Positions 24,392-34,520 are shown, numbered from the stretch's first letter. The stretch is DNA of 64,000 nt from Cupidesulfovibrio sp000226255 (GCF_003402415.2 NZ_AP036014.1:1426001-1490000), one strand, 5' to 3'. The notes: generated by a model not told the origin, from the sequence alone. Program-made: numbers and translations.

Positions 24392-27151
24392 TTACGTGGG
24401 CAGGGTGATGGTGAAGGTGGTGCCCTGGCCCGGCGCGCTTGTGAAGTCGATGGCGCCGTCATGCTTCTTCACCACGATGTCGTGCGCGATGGCCAGCCCC
24501 TGCCCGGTGCCCTTGCCCACCGCCTTGGTGGTGAAGAACGGGTCGAACACCCGGTCGCGGATGGCCTCTGGTATGCCGCTGCCCGTGTCTGCGATGCGGA
24601 TTTCCACGTGGCCGCGCGCGGCGGGGGCGCTGCCCGGCGTCAGTTGCGTGGTGATGGTGATGCGACCGGGCGGTGGCGGTGCGCCGCCCCCCGATCCGAT
24701 GGTTCCGCCCTGGCCGCCGGGCTGCCCCTCGGCCGTCTGCCGCGCCTCGGCGATGGCGTGCGCCGCGTTGACCACCACGTTCAGCAGCACCTGCGCCAGG
24801 TCGCCGGGCAGGCAGGGAATGGGCGGCAGGTCTGGCGCAAGGCGCGTCTCCACCTCGGCCACGTATTTCCATTCGTTGCGCGAGACGGTTACTGTATCCA
24901 GCACCAGTTGGTTGATGTCGGCCGGGCGTTTTTCCGTCGTTTCCGGGTGCGAGAATTTCTTCATGGCCAGCACGATGGTGGCAACCCGTTCCACGCCTTC
25001 CAGCGCCTGCCCGATGGCGCGGGGCACCTCGTCCATCAGGAAACCGGCGTCGGTGTCGGCCAGGGTTTCGCGCAGGCGGGCCAGCCGCTGGGCCGGGTCA
25101 ACCGCGTCCCCGCCCGCCTCTCCCCCGGCAGTTCCCGAGCCGCCCAACTCCGTGCCAGCCAGTTCGCCGCAGGCGGCCAGGGGGCGCAACAGGTCGTCGA
25201 ACGCGCCGCGTAAAAAGCGCAGGTTGTCGCCAATATATTGGATGGGGGTGTTGATCTCGTGCGCCACCCCCGCCGCCAGTTGGCCGATGGATTCCAGTTT
25301 CTGGGCCTGGGTCAGGCGGCGTTCCATGCTCTTCTGCTCGGTGGCGTCGAAGAACACCAGCGCCATGTGCTGCTCGCCCTGCCAGAGCACGGGCAGCAGG
25401 CTCCAGCGCAGGGGAATGTTGCGCCCGTCGCTGCGGCGCAGCACGTGCTCCTGATCCAACTGGGGGGTGAACCCGGCATGGCCCGGCAACAGGCACGCAT
25501 TGTGCGTCACCTGCCGGAACAGGTCGGCACAGGCGTCGAACGCGTCCCCGCAGCCTAGCAGGCTGCGCGCCACCTCGTTGACTTCGGCCACGGCGCAGTC
25601 GCCCGGCCGGATGATGACGATGGCCGCGCGCAGGCCGGAGAAGATGCGCGACAGCAGTTCCTCGCGCTCGACCAGGTCGCGGGTGCGGGCGCGGATGCGT
25701 TCCTCCAGTTCCTCGTTGGCGGCGAGCAGGGCTTTTTGCAGTTCGTATTCCGTGGTCACGTCGCGCCCCACGCCCTGGAACCCCGCCAGCCGCCCTTCGC
25801 CGTCGTGCAGGGCGCGCCGCGTCCATTGCAGGCGGCGCTCCACGCCCGGCGGCACCACCACCCAGTGGTCGAACGTGATGATGGGGGGCAGGTCCGGGTT
25901 GATGGCGTCGGCGAAGGTGTCGCTTTCCGCGCCGGGGGGATGCTGCGCGCGGAATACGCTGCCGATCAGTTGTTCCCGTTCCAGGCCGAAGAACGCGCAG
26001 AAGGCGTCGTTGGCGAAGGTGCAGGTGCCGTCGGGCAGGTAGCGGCAGATCAGTTCCGTCTGGTCGCTGATGATGGATGAGAGCAGCGCCTCGCTTTCCT
26101 CCAGCAGGCGCGACTTGGTTTCCAGCAGCGAATCCACCTGCTGCTGTTCCTGAATCACCCGTTCCAGCCTGCGGTTGCGGTCTTCCAGTTCGCCGCGCAG
26201 GGCCAGCAACGCCTCTTGCGGGGCCACGAACAGGCGGTGCCCCAGCCGGTGGAAGATGGCCACCAGCGCGGCGGTGCCCGCCAGCAGCAGCGGCAGGATG
26301 CGCAGCAGCAGATCCGTGGAACGCGCCTGTATGCCCGAATCATCCGTTTCCAGCGCAATGCGCATGCCCGGCACGGAAAGGGCGTGCTCCGTGCGCAGGG
26401 CTACCTGCATGTCCGGCCCCATGACGGCCACCGGTTCGCCGTGGCGCAGCAGCACCTTGCGCAGATTGCGGTCCGTGGGGTCGTGCGGCAGGAAGGTGAT
26501 GTCCACGGGCAGCAGGGCGCTCAGCACCCCCACGGGACGTCCGTCCCGCAGCACCGCCCGGGCCATGCGCCAGTAAGCGGCCTGCGGGGCTGTCTCGCCG
26601 GGTTTGGTTGCCGTTTCCGCGACGTCGCGCAGTTCGATTTCAAGAAGCACGGCCTGGGGCGCGGCCAGGGCCTGTTCCAGCCAGGGCGGCGACGGTCCGT
26701 CCGTGTCGCACGGAGCGCCGTTGGCGATGAGCGGGACGCCGTTGCGGTTGTACAATGCGGTGCACGACCCGCGCCCCACGGTTGCGAAAAGGACCATGGT
26801 TTCGGCAAGTTCCGGTGGGGCATGCCCCTGCTGCGCCGCGTGGTCCAGGGCTCGGCGCAGTTGTGGCAAGGCCGCGTAGGCGTCAAGCATCTGCCTGCGG
26901 TTGTTCAGGTAACGGTCCACCAGTGCGGCGTACACGGTGGCTTCGTTGGTCAGCGTTTCGGCGCGCTGGTCAGACATGGCGTCGCGCGCCTGCACGCGGG
27001 TGAGCCAGTAGGCCCAGACCGCCTGAAAGGCGATGAACGCCAGCAGGAACCAGGCGAACAGCACCCGCACCGGGCGGTGCGGCGCGGCCGTGCCGGAAGG
27101 CGAGGAAGGGATGTGGCGCGACGGGTCCGTGCCGGGAAGGGCAGGGGGCAT
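24392..27151 (-). CDS. Orphan membrane sensor histidine kinase with two PAS domains
   Basis: The 919-residue protein has a first membrane helix (about 29-50), a periplasmic sensor domain (about 55-275), a second membrane helix (about 280-300), a coiled coil, PAS 1 (about 350-460), a second coiled coil, PAS 2 (about 500-600), the phospho-acceptor helix with GVAHEINTPIQYI (His near 632) and a C-terminal ATPase domain with NVVVNAAHAI, DTGSGIP and GTGQGLAI. It should sense a small molecule outside the membrane and phosphorylate a response regulator, but none is adjacent. The start ATG has GGAGG seven bases upstream. A long low-complexity Gly/Pro loop (GGTIGSGGGAPPPPG) lies within the ATPase domain. 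Confidence 0.9.
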   Translation of the reverse strand: MPPALPGTDPSRHIPSSPSGTAAPHRPVRVLFAWFLLAFIAFQAVWAYWLTRVQARDAMSDQRAETLTNEATVYAALVDRYLNNRRQMLDAYAALPQLRRALDHAAQQGHAPPELAETMVLFATVGRGSCTALYNRNGVPLIANGAPCDTDGPSPPWLEQALAAPQAVLLEIELRDVAETATKPGETAPQAAYWRMARAVLRDGRPVGVLSALLPVDITFLPHDPTDRNLRKVLLRHGEPVAVMGPDMQVALRTEHALSVPGMRIALETDDSGIQARSTDLLLRILPLLLAGTAALVAIFHRLGHRLFVAPQEALLALRGELEDRNRRLERVIQEQQQVDSLLETKSRLLEESEALLSSIISDQTELICRYLPDGTCTFANDAFCAFFGLEREQLIGSVFRAQHPPGAESDTFADAINPDLPPIITFDHWVVVPPGVERRLQWTRRALHDGEGRLAGFQGVGRDVTTEYELQKALLAANEELEERIRARTRDLVEREELLSRIFSGLRAAIVIIRPGDCAVAEVNEVARSLLGCGDAFDACADLFRQVTHNACLLPGHAGFTPQLDQEHVLRRSDGRNIPLRWSLLPVLWQGEQHMALVFFDATEQKSMERRLTQAQKLESIGQLAAGVAHEINTPIQYIGDNLRFLRGAFDDLLRPLAACGELAGTELGGSGTAGGEAGGDAVDPAQRLARLRETLADTDAGFLMDEVPRAIGQALEGVERVATIVLAMKKFSHPETTEKRPADINQLVLDTVTVSRNEWKYVAEVETRLAPDLPPIPCLPGDLAQVLLNVVVNAAHAIAEARQTAEGQPGGQGGTIGSGGGAPPPPGRITITTQLTPGSAPAARGHVEIRIADTGSGIPEAIRDRVFDPFFTTKAVGKGTGQGLAIAHDIVVKKHDGAIDFTSAPGQGTTFTITLPT

Positions 27152-27327
27152 GGCGGGCCTCCGGAATGCGGCGTGCAGGGTGTTTCACGCGGAGATGCGG
27201 TGCCGCCCTTGTCAGAGTGCCAGAGGATTGTTACCTATCATGGCTGGAGCGGCGTATTATAATCTGGATGTTTCCCCCGGCCCCGCCGGAACGGCCGCTT
27301 CGCACAAACGTTACAGGAGGATTCGAC

Positions 27328-28035
27328 ATGCTCGGACGCACGGTCTCCGCACCCACGAGGGCGCGGGCTGAAACCGTCAACGCCTTCATGCGCGGTGTAT
27401 ACAACTGGATGTTCGTGGGGCTTGCCGTGACGGCCGCCGCCGCGTGGTTCACGGCGTCCAGCCCGGCCATGCTGCAACTGGTGTTCGGCAACAGCTTCGT
27501 GCTGATCGGCCTGATCCTCGCGGAGCTTGGCCTGGTCATGGGCATCAGCGCGGGCATCGCGCGGCTTTCCGGCGGCGCGGCCACCGGGCTTTTCGTGCTG
27601 TACAGCGCCCTGAACGGCATCACACTGTCCGCCGTGCTGCTGGCCTACACCATGAGTTCGGTGTTTCAGGCGTTCGCCACGGCGGCGGGCATGTTCGGCG
27701 CCATGTCGCTCTACGGCCTGACCACCAAGAAGGACCTCACCTCCTGGGGCAGCTTTCTGTTCATGGGGCTCATCGGCATTCTCATCGCCAGCGTGGTGAA
27801 CATGTTCGTGGGCAGCTCCGCCGCGTCGATGGCCATCAGCGCCATCGGGGTCATCGTGTTCACGGGCCTGACCGCCTATGACAGCCAGAAGCTGCGCATG
27901 ATGGGCGAAACAGCCCCCATGGACGACGCCACGGCCATCCGGCGCGGCACCATCCTGGGCGCGCTGACGCTTTACCTGGACTTCATCAACCTGTTCCTGA
28001 TGCTGCTGCGGCTGTTCGGCTCCTCGCGCGACTAG
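27328..28035 (+). CDS. BI-1 (Bax inhibitor-1)/YccA family membrane protein
   Basis: The 235-residue protein has seven hydrophobic segments and the family end region TAYDSQKLRMMG followed by LYLDFINLFLMLLRLFG, which contains the conserved Asp residues of the pore. BI-1 family members are inner-membrane proteins; some leak calcium, and YccA modulates FtsH. The start ATG at 27328 follows ACAGGAGG. It stands alone and ends in a terminator at 28062. HtpX and RNase R elsewhere in the window are unrelated in position, so no functional link can be drawn. Confidence 0.9.
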   Translation: MLGRTVSAPTRARAETVNAFMRGVYNWMFVGLAVTAAAAWFTASSPAMLQLVFGNSFVLIGLILAELGLVMGISAGIARLSGGAATGLFVLYSALNGITLSAVLLAYTMSSVFQAFATAAGMFGAMSLYGLTTKKDLTSWGSFLFMGLIGILIASVVNMFVGSSAASMAISAIGVIVFTGLTAYDSQKLRMMGETAPMDDATAIRRGTILGALTLYLDFINLFLMLLRLFGSSRD

Positions 28036-28061
28036 CCGCCGCGCACCACATGTGCGGATAC

Positions 28062-28082
28062 GGGGGGCGCAAGCCCCCCTTT
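28062..28082 (+). terminator. Terminator of the BI-1 family gene
   Basis: GGGGGGC and GCCCCCC form a 7-bp stem with loop GCAA followed by TTT, 26 bases after the stop codon. The remaining gap to lpxK (28083-28362) shows nothing else recognisable. Confidence 0.8.
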
Positions 28083-28362
28083 GCGTGACGGCGGGAAAGG
28101 CTCCGCCCATGCGCCGCTGCCAAGGCCACTCTTCAACTCCGGCAGGTTCACCGTTTCCTTCCTTTCGCCTTCCTTCGTCCTTTTCCGCACTGTCTGGCCG
28201 GTTCGTCCCCCTTGTCCGGTTTCCTTCCGCGCCGTGCACGCCCCTTGGCCGGTCTGGCCATACCCCCGTCCGCATTCCCCCGGCGACAAGCGCGCCCGCG
28301 CATGGTAGAATGATTTCCATGCGCATATCGTTGCAGTTCCCGGAACGTATCCGGGTGGCGTC

Positions 28363-29490
28363 ATGAACGTCGCCGCCGTGCAGAAATCCTGCGCCCCCTT
28401 GTTGCGCCCCCTTGGCGCGGCCTATGCCGCGTGCATGGCCGCGCGCCGCTCCGTGTACGAGGCGGGCGTGCTGCCGCGCTTTTCCCCGCCGCGCCCGGTG
28501 GTGTCGGTGGGCAACATCTGCTGGGGCGGCACGGGCAAGACCCCCCTGGTGCACTGGCTGTTGCGCTGGTGCGGCGCGCACGGGCTGTCCGCCGCCGTGC
28601 TCACGCGCGGCTACGGGGCGAAACCGCCGCAGTTGCCCCTGCTGGTGCGGCCCGGCCACACGGCGGCGCAGGCGGGTGACGAACCGCTGATGCTGGCCCG
28701 CCAGAACCCCGACGCGGCCGTGCTGGTGGACCCGGTGCGGCGGCGGGCCGGGCACTGGGCGGAGGCGCACCTTTCCCCCCATCTGTACCTGCTGGATGAC
28801 GGCTTTCAGCACCTGGCCGTGCGGCGCGACCTGGACATCGTGGTGCTGCGCCCCGCGGACCTCGTCGGCGAGTGGGGCAAGACCATTCCGGCGGGCTCGT
28901 GGCGCGAGGGCGCGGGCGCGCTGAGCCGGGCGCACGCCTTTTGCGTGAAGGCGGAGCCGGACATGTTCGATGCCCTGGGCCCCCAACTGGAACGCCGCCT
29001 GATCCGCCACGGCATGCCGGTGTTCAGCTTTCGTCTTGTCCCGCGCGGCCTGGTGCGCGTGGGCCGGGGGCTGGACCCCCGCCCGGCGGAGCACGGCGCG
29101 GCCACGCGGCCGCACCTGGACGGCGATCCCTACGTGCTGGTCTCCGGCGTGGGCGACCCCGCGCAGGTGCACGCCACGGCCACGCGGTTCTTCGGGTATG
29201 CGCCGGTGCGGCATCGCATCTATCCGGATCATCATCCCTACGGCCCGGACGACGTGCGTTCGCTGGCGGCCGAGGGGCACGCGCTGGTGTGCACCCCCAA
29301 GGACGCCGTGAAGCTGGCCCCCCTGTGTGGCGAAGGGGCTGGGCACGACGGCGCGCGCGCCCCTGGCGGGGCGGACCTGTGGGCCTTCGACCTGGCCACG
29401 GAATTCGGACCGGCATTGTGGTCCGCAACGAATTTTCCTGAATGGTGGGCCGCCCGCTGGGCGGGGCTTGCCGCCGCGCATCGGGCTTGA
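28363..29490 (+). CDS. lpxK: Tetraacyldisaccharide 4'-kinase
   Basis: LpxK phosphorylates the lipid A disaccharide at the 4' position on the inner membrane. The 375-residue length is slightly above the usual 320-350. The Walker A VSVGNICWGGTGKTP (about 47-61), TRGYG near 84, DEPLMLARQ near 107, DDGFQHLAVRRDLDIVV near 146 and the hydrophobic N-terminal membrane-associated helix are present. The start ATG has only a weak ribosome-binding site (GGGTGG). rnr begins 101 bases later in the same direction. No other lpx gene is adjacent. Confidence 0.93.
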   Translation: MNVAAVQKSCAPLLRPLGAAYAACMAARRSVYEAGVLPRFSPPRPVVSVGNICWGGTGKTPLVHWLLRWCGAHGLSAAVLTRGYGAKPPQLPLLVRPGHTAAQAGDEPLMLARQNPDAAVLVDPVRRRAGHWAEAHLSPHLYLLDDGFQHLAVRRDLDIVVLRPADLVGEWGKTIPAGSWREGAGALSRAHAFCVKAEPDMFDALGPQLERRLIRHGMPVFSFRLVPRGLVRVGRGLDPRPAEHGAATRPHLDGDPYVLVSGVGDPAQVHATATRFFGYAPVRHRIYPDHHPYGPDDVRSLAAEGHALVCTPKDAVKLAPLCGEGAGHDGARAPGGADLWAFDLATEFGPALWSATNFPEWWAARWAGLAAAHRA

Positions 29491-29591
29491 AGCACGCTTC
29501 TGCCGATGCGGCCCGGTTCGGCCGCGCAATGGCCCATTCAACATTTCATCTCCGACATTTTCACTCCGGCACGGCCGGAAAGGACATCCAT

Positions 29592-32500
29592 ATGGCAAAG
29601 AAGAAGCGTGACGACAGCTACGTGCTGCCCGACGCGAACGAACTGGCGAACCTGTTCCGCGAGGCGCACCGCCCGCTGAAGATCGACGCGCTGATGCGCA
29701 TGCTGGGCCTGCACCGCCGCATGAAGGCGGACCTGGAGGAACGGCTGGACGCCCTGGTGCATCAGGGGCGCATCATCCGCCTGCGCGGCGGGGCCTGGGG
29801 CCTTGTGGAGCAGTTGCGGCTGGTCACGGGCACCCTGTCCATCCAGCGTTCCGGCATGGGCTTCGTGCTGCCCGAGGAAAAGGGGCGCGACGACATCTAC
29901 GTGCACTCCTACCAGATGGGCGACGCCTGGCACGGCGACAAGGTGGTGGTGGCGCTGTTGCCCGGCCGCCACGGCAAGAACCCGGAAGGGCGCATCGTGC
30001 GCGTGGTGGAACGCCGCCGCAAGGAAATACCCGCCCGCGTGGTGCGCCGCATGGGCCGCAACAGCCTGCTGTGCCGCCCGGCCGACCCGCGCATGGCTGT
30101 CAGCTTCGTGGTGGACATGAGCGCGGTGGAGGCCAAGGCCGAAAAGGGCGACCTTGTGGTGGCCGCCCCCGGCGAAAAGGTGGAGGACGGCCTGTGGGCC
30201 GCCACCGGCCTTGCCGTGCTGGGGGCCGACGATGACGTGGCCGTGCAGGAACGGCTGGTGAAGATCAACCACGACGTGCCCACCGACTTTCCGCCCGAGG
30301 TGCTGGAAGAAGCCCGCGACCTGCCCTCCGTGCCCAGCCGCGACGACATGGAAGGCCGCATCGACCTGCGGCACCTGGAATTCGTGACCATCGACGGGGC
30401 CAAGGCGCGCGACTTCGACGACGCCGTGTACGTCGAGGAACAGGGCAACGGCTACCGGCTGTGGGTGGCCATCGCCGACGTGGCCCACTACGTGCGGCCC
30501 GGCTCGGCCATGGACCGCGAGGCGCAGGCCCGCTCCAACTCGTACTATTTCCCGCAGTCGGTGGAGCCCATGCTGCCCGAGGCCCTTTCCAACGGGCTGT
30601 GCAGCCTGAATCCGCGCGTGCCCCGGCTGGCCATGGTGGCGGAAACCTATTTCCACGCAGACGGTTCGTACGGGCGCAGCAAGTTCTACGCGGCCATCAT
30701 CGAATCCAAGGCCCGCCTGACCTACGGGCAGGTCAACCGGGCGCTGATCGTCAAGGACGAGAACGAGCGCCGCCTGCTCACCCCGGTGCTGCCCCTGCTG
30801 GAGCGCGCCGAGCAGCTTGCCCGCCTGCTGAACGCCAAGCGCTCCGAGCGCGGCAGCCTGGACTTCGACCTGCCCGAGCCGGAGGTGATCTTCAACATCT
30901 ACGGCGAGACGGTGGACATCGGCCGCAAGGTGCGCCACTTCGGCCATCAGATCATCGAGGAGTTCATGATCGCCGCCAACGAGGCGGTGGCCCGCTTTCT
31001 GACCGAAAAGAACGCCCGCTTCCTGTACCGGGTGCACCCCGAGCCGGATACGGAAAAGCTGGAAGGGCTGTTCAAGGTGCTGGCGCGCACCTCGCTGGCG
31101 CAGCATCTGCCGCACAAGGCATCGGCCAAGGCGTTGCAGGGCGTGCTGCAGGCGGCCAAGGGCACGGACCAGGAGTTCGTGGTCAACCGCATGGCCTTGC
31201 GCACCATGATGCAGGCCCGCTACGCGCCCGACCACGAAGGCCATTTCGGCCTGGCCTCGGATTGCTACTGCCACTTCACTTCGCCCATCCGCCGCTACGC
31301 CGACCTGATAGTGCACCGCGCGCTGCGCCGCACCCTGGGCCTGCCGGTGAACGGGCCGCTGCCGGGCGAGCGGGCGCTGCTGACCATCGCCGACACCCTG
31401 AACGTGAACGAGCGCGTGGCCATGGAGGCCGAGCGCGAGATACTGAAGCGCATCACCGTGCTGTTCCTTTCCCAGCGGGTGGGCGAGGAATTCACCGGGG
31501 TCATTTCCGGCATCATCGACTTCGGGTTCTTCGTGGAGTTCAACGAGGTGATGGCCGAGGGCATGGTGCGCCTCTCGTCGCTGGACGACGACTATTACGG
31601 CTACCTGCCGGAGCGGCAGGAACTGGTGGGCGAGCGCACGGGCCGCAGCTTCCGGCTGGGGCAGAGCGTGACGGTGCGCCTTGCGGACGTCAACGTGGCC
31701 CGGCTGGAAGTGAACCTGGCGCTGGCCGGTGCGGACGCCGTGGCATCCACCGGTGCGCGCAAGGTGCGCCGCGATGGTGGGGATGGGCGTGCCAGCCGTG
31801 ATGCGGGTGATCGGCGTGGCGGGCGCGAGTATGGCGGCCGGAACGACCGGAATGACCGAGGTGACCGGGGCGGGCGCGGCGCCCGGCCTGGAACCCGGCC
31901 CGACAGGCCCGCCCGACAGGACAAGCCCGAGGGACAGGACAGGCTCGCGACGCGCGCTGATCGTGGCGGGGCCGATGGCGTGGCCACCGTGCCCGTGAAG
32001 TCGGGCTCCGTTGACGAGCGCGCCGCCCGCAAGGTCCGCGCCCGCGCGGCCACCGACGCCGGGCTGGATGACCCGATGCCCACCGCCCTGCCGGAGCCGC
32101 TGGAAAACGCGCCGCGCCGTGGGCGAAAGCCCGCACGCCCCAATGGCGGGCGCGGCGGCGCGGAGAAGGCCGGAACCCGCAAGGGGGAAGGCGGCACGAA
32201 GACGACGGGCAGCGTCTTCGGGCAATCCACGGCAACGCCGAAATCCGGTGATCATGGCAAGGGCGGCGTCGCCAAGGCCCAGCCTCAAGCGGACAAGGCG
32301 TCCGCGCCAGTGAAGGCGACGGCCCAGGCGAAGGCCACCGGCGGCGCTGCAGCCGTCGGCAGGGAAAAGGCGTCGGCCAAGGGAGGCGCTTCGGCCAGGC
32401 CCGCCGGAAAGGACGCCGCTGGCGGAAAGGGCAAGTCGGGCGCCGCCAAGGCAGCCCCGGCTTCCGACATGTCCGCGTCCGGCACGAAGGCAAAGGGGGC

Positions 32501-32831
32501 CGCCGACAAGGCCGGGAGCGCCCCGAATCCGTCTGGAGCATCGGGCCAGTCAGGTCAGTCAGGCCAGTCGGGCCAGTCAAAGAAGACGGGCCAGTCAAAG
32601 AGGGCGGACAAGTCGGGTACGCCCGCCAAGCCAGCCAAAACGGACAAGGCGGAGACGGGCAAGCCTGCCGGAAGCGCTTCTTCCAAGGACAACACCCCCA
32701 AGGGCGCGGCTGCTCCCCCCAAGGACGCGCGGTCCGCCAAGGACGCCTCCGCCCCCGCCAAGCCCGGGGCCGCCAGGCAAGCGTCCCGCAAGCCCAAGCC
32801 ACCCAAGGGTGGAGAAGGCGGCCAGAACTAG
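29592..32831 (+). CDS. rnr: Ribonuclease R with a very long basic C-terminal tail
   Basis: RNase R is the processive 3'-5' exoribonuclease that degrades structured RNA. Domains in order are an N-terminal winged helix (about 14-80), cold-shock domains (about 85-240), the RNB catalytic domain (about 254-585) with KARDFDDAVYVE and its Asp cluster near 273, and an S1 domain (about 629-712). After this comes a tail of about 365 residues rich in Lys, Ala, Gly, Ser and Arg, with GQS repeats near 990; E. coli RNase R has only about 80 basic residues there. The start ATG at 29592 follows GGAAAGGA. A terminator follows at 32868. Confidence 0.93.
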   Translation: MAKKKRDDSYVLPDANELANLFREAHRPLKIDALMRMLGLHRRMKADLEERLDALVHQGRIIRLRGGAWGLVEQLRLVTGTLSIQRSGMGFVLPEEKGRDDIYVHSYQMGDAWHGDKVVVALLPGRHGKNPEGRIVRVVERRRKEIPARVVRRMGRNSLLCRPADPRMAVSFVVDMSAVEAKAEKGDLVVAAPGEKVEDGLWAATGLAVLGADDDVAVQERLVKINHDVPTDFPPEVLEEARDLPSVPSRDDMEGRIDLRHLEFVTIDGAKARDFDDAVYVEEQGNGYRLWVAIADVAHYVRPGSAMDREAQARSNSYYFPQSVEPMLPEALSNGLCSLNPRVPRLAMVAETYFHADGSYGRSKFYAAIIESKARLTYGQVNRALIVKDENERRLLTPVLPLLERAEQLARLLNAKRSERGSLDFDLPEPEVIFNIYGETVDIGRKVRHFGHQIIEEFMIAANEAVARFLTEKNARFLYRVHPEPDTEKLEGLFKVLARTSLAQHLPHKASAKALQGVLQAAKGTDQEFVVNRMALRTMMQARYAPDHEGHFGLASDCYCHFTSPIRRYADLIVHRALRRTLGLPVNGPLPGERALLTIADTLNVNERVAMEAEREILKRITVLFLSQRVGEEFTGVISGIIDFGFFVEFNEVMAEGMVRLSSLDDDYYGYLPERQELVGERTGRSFRLGQSVTVRLADVNVARLEVNLALAGADAVASTGARKVRRDGGDGRASRDAGDRRGGREYGGRNDRNDRGDRGGRGARPGTRPDRPARQDKPEGQDRLATRADRGGADGVATVPVKSGSVDERAARKVRARAATDAGLDDPMPTALPEPLENAPRRGRKPARPNGGRGGAEKAGTRKGEGGTKTTGSVFGQSTATPKSGDHGKGGVAKAQPQADKASAPVKATAQAKATGGAAAVGREKASAKGGASARPAGKDAAGGKGKSGAAKAAPASDMSASGTKAKGAADKAGSAPNPSGASGQSGQSGQSGQSKKTGQSKRADKSGTPAKPAKTDKAETGKPAGSASSKDNTPKGAAAPPKDARSAKDASAPAKPGAARQASRKPKPPKGGEGGQN

Positions 32832-32867
32832 CCGCACCCCACGGCCGCTCATCGACACGCAATGCAA

Positions 32868-32899
32868 CGCCGCCCCGGAGACTCCTCTCCGGGGCGGCG
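32868..32899. terminator. Terminator after rnr
   Basis: CGCCGCCCCGGAG and CTCCGGGGCGGCG form a perfect 13-bp stem with a 6-base loop, followed by CTTCATT. It separates rnr from the convergent gene ending at 32991 and may act in both directions. Confidence 0.75.
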
Positions 32900-32990
32900 C
32901 TTCATTCACGGTGGCGGTGGCTTGCGAACCTGCCGGACTGACGGTGCGCGTTTCGGGAATCGTGCGCTTCCGGCGGACGCCTTTCCCGGC

Positions 32991-34520
32991 CTATAGCCGG
33001 GTGATGCCGAAGCGGGCCAGCAGTTCGGCAAGGCGCTGGTTCAGGTTGGTGGTGGATCGGGCCAGCAGGTCCAGGCTGATGTACAGCGCGAACTCCACCC
33101 GGAACGAGGCGTCGGTCCACAGCGCCCCGATCTCGCGGGCCAGTTGCGGCTCGATCTGCAACAGATGCAGCAGCGATTCCAGTTCGGTGGCCGTCTGGGG
33201 GCGGAACAGCAGCATGTTGGCGCGGCCGGGATCCTGCTGCCACAATTTGTTCCTCCGGATGCGCGTGAGGCCTGAGTCGAACAGCGTCTCCACGGCGGCG
33301 ACGGAGGTGCGCCGCTCCTTGCGGGTGCGGATGTGAATCTTGCCCATGTCCTCGCCCGCCCGGCGGCGCAGCAGGGTGACGAACTGGAACTCCAGCAGCG
33401 ATTGCAGCGCCTTGCCCAGGCACGGCAGCGAAAAATCGCCCAGAGTACGGCGCACGATGGCCGTCTCCTTGGGGGAAAAGCCGTCCAGCGCGCGCAGGAA
33501 ATCCTCGCGCAGCAGGTTCAGGGTGATGGCCACGCTGCACGCCATGCCCAGCACCTGGTCGCGCAGAAACTGCACCTGCTCGGCGTTGACCTCTGCGGGG
33601 GGCGCTTCGGCGGCCTCTCCGTCAGCGCCCGGCATGCCGCCGGACAGCAGCAGGGTCTGCATCCGCTCCATTTCCTTGGCTGCAGGGTCGATGCACACGA
33701 TCTGGCTGATGAAGTCTATGTCGCCCTGGGCAAAGGGGTAGCCCGGCCGGACGGCCATGCCCAGCAGGATGTCGTGCACCAGCTTGCGCGCCTTGCGGCT
33801 GGCGAAGTCGCGGGTCTCGAACTCGAAGAGGGTTTGCACCCGCGTCTTGTCCAGGGGTTTCGGCGTGCGGCACAGCCGTTCCAGCAGCGCGTCGAAGGGG
33901 TAGCGAATGACCAGCAGCGAGCGTTCCTTGGTCAGGGAGAACGCCTCCTGCCCCATGATGGCGTCGTAGGCCTCGTCCACAAGCCCCACCACGAAGTGCG
34001 CGAAATGCTTGCGCCAGAACTGCTCGTCCAGTTCGGTGGATTCTGTGATGGCGTCGGAGGGGCCAAGGGCTTCTTCGCCGTAAGCGCGCACCAGCGTCTC
34101 GATGAAATTGTCGGTGCACAGGGCCGTGGTGTACACCACGCCCTGTACGCATTTCAGCAGCAATGTCTCGGTGTTGACGAGGCCGATGCGCAACTGGCCG
34201 GAATCTGCCCCGCCCGGCTTGGCGTACAGGCCAAGCTGGGCCACGAACTCGGCCACCAGCTTGCGGATGTGTTCGTGCAGCGGGTCCACCGCGCCGCGCG
34301 CGGCCAGGATTTCGATGATGGAGCGCTGCTGCGTTTCCAGCAGGGGGTATTCATTGATGCGGTCGCTGTTGGTACGGATGAGGCACAGCAGCACCTCGCG
34401 TTCCACCACCTCGCGCACGGCGCGGCGGTCCTTGGTGGCGGCAAGGCAGGCCACGTAGGCGGCCAGACGTTCTTCCGGCGGCGGGCCTTGCGATGGGTCG
34501 TGGTTTCGCGCGTCCGTCAT
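32991..34520 (-). CDS. Unknown conserved-looking helical protein, 509 residues
   Basis: The start ATG at 34520 follows AGGAAC. The product has no signal peptide and no clear membrane helix; it is rich in predicted helices with repeated Leu/Glu/Arg patterns (for example HIRKLVAEFVAQLGLYAK and RKARKLVHDILLGMAVR). A short acidic Pro/Ala linker (GADGEAAEAPPAEVNAE) near 325 divides it into two parts. I do not recognise the family and assign no function. Codon use is like its neighbours. It lies 111 bases before recN and may be the last gene of that run or separate. Confidence 0.7.
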   Translation of the reverse strand: MTDARNHDPSQGPPPEERLAAYVACLAATKDRRAVREVVEREVLLCLIRTNSDRINEYPLLETQQRSIIEILAARGAVDPLHEHIRKLVAEFVAQLGLYAKPGGADSGQLRIGLVNTETLLLKCVQGVVYTTALCTDNFIETLVRAYGEEALGPSDAITESTELDEQFWRKHFAHFVVGLVDEAYDAIMGQEAFSLTKERSLLVIRYPFDALLERLCRTPKPLDKTRVQTLFEFETRDFASRKARKLVHDILLGMAVRPGYPFAQGDIDFISQIVCIDPAAKEMERMQTLLLSGGMPGADGEAAEAPPAEVNAEQVQFLRDQVLGMACSVAITLNLLREDFLRALDGFSPKETAIVRRTLGDFSLPCLGKALQSLLEFQFVTLLRRRAGEDMGKIHIRTRKERRTSVAAVETLFDSGLTRIRRNKLWQQDPGRANMLLFRPQTATELESLLHLLQIEPQLAREIGALWTDASFRVEFALYISLDLLARSTTNLNQRLAELLARFGITRL

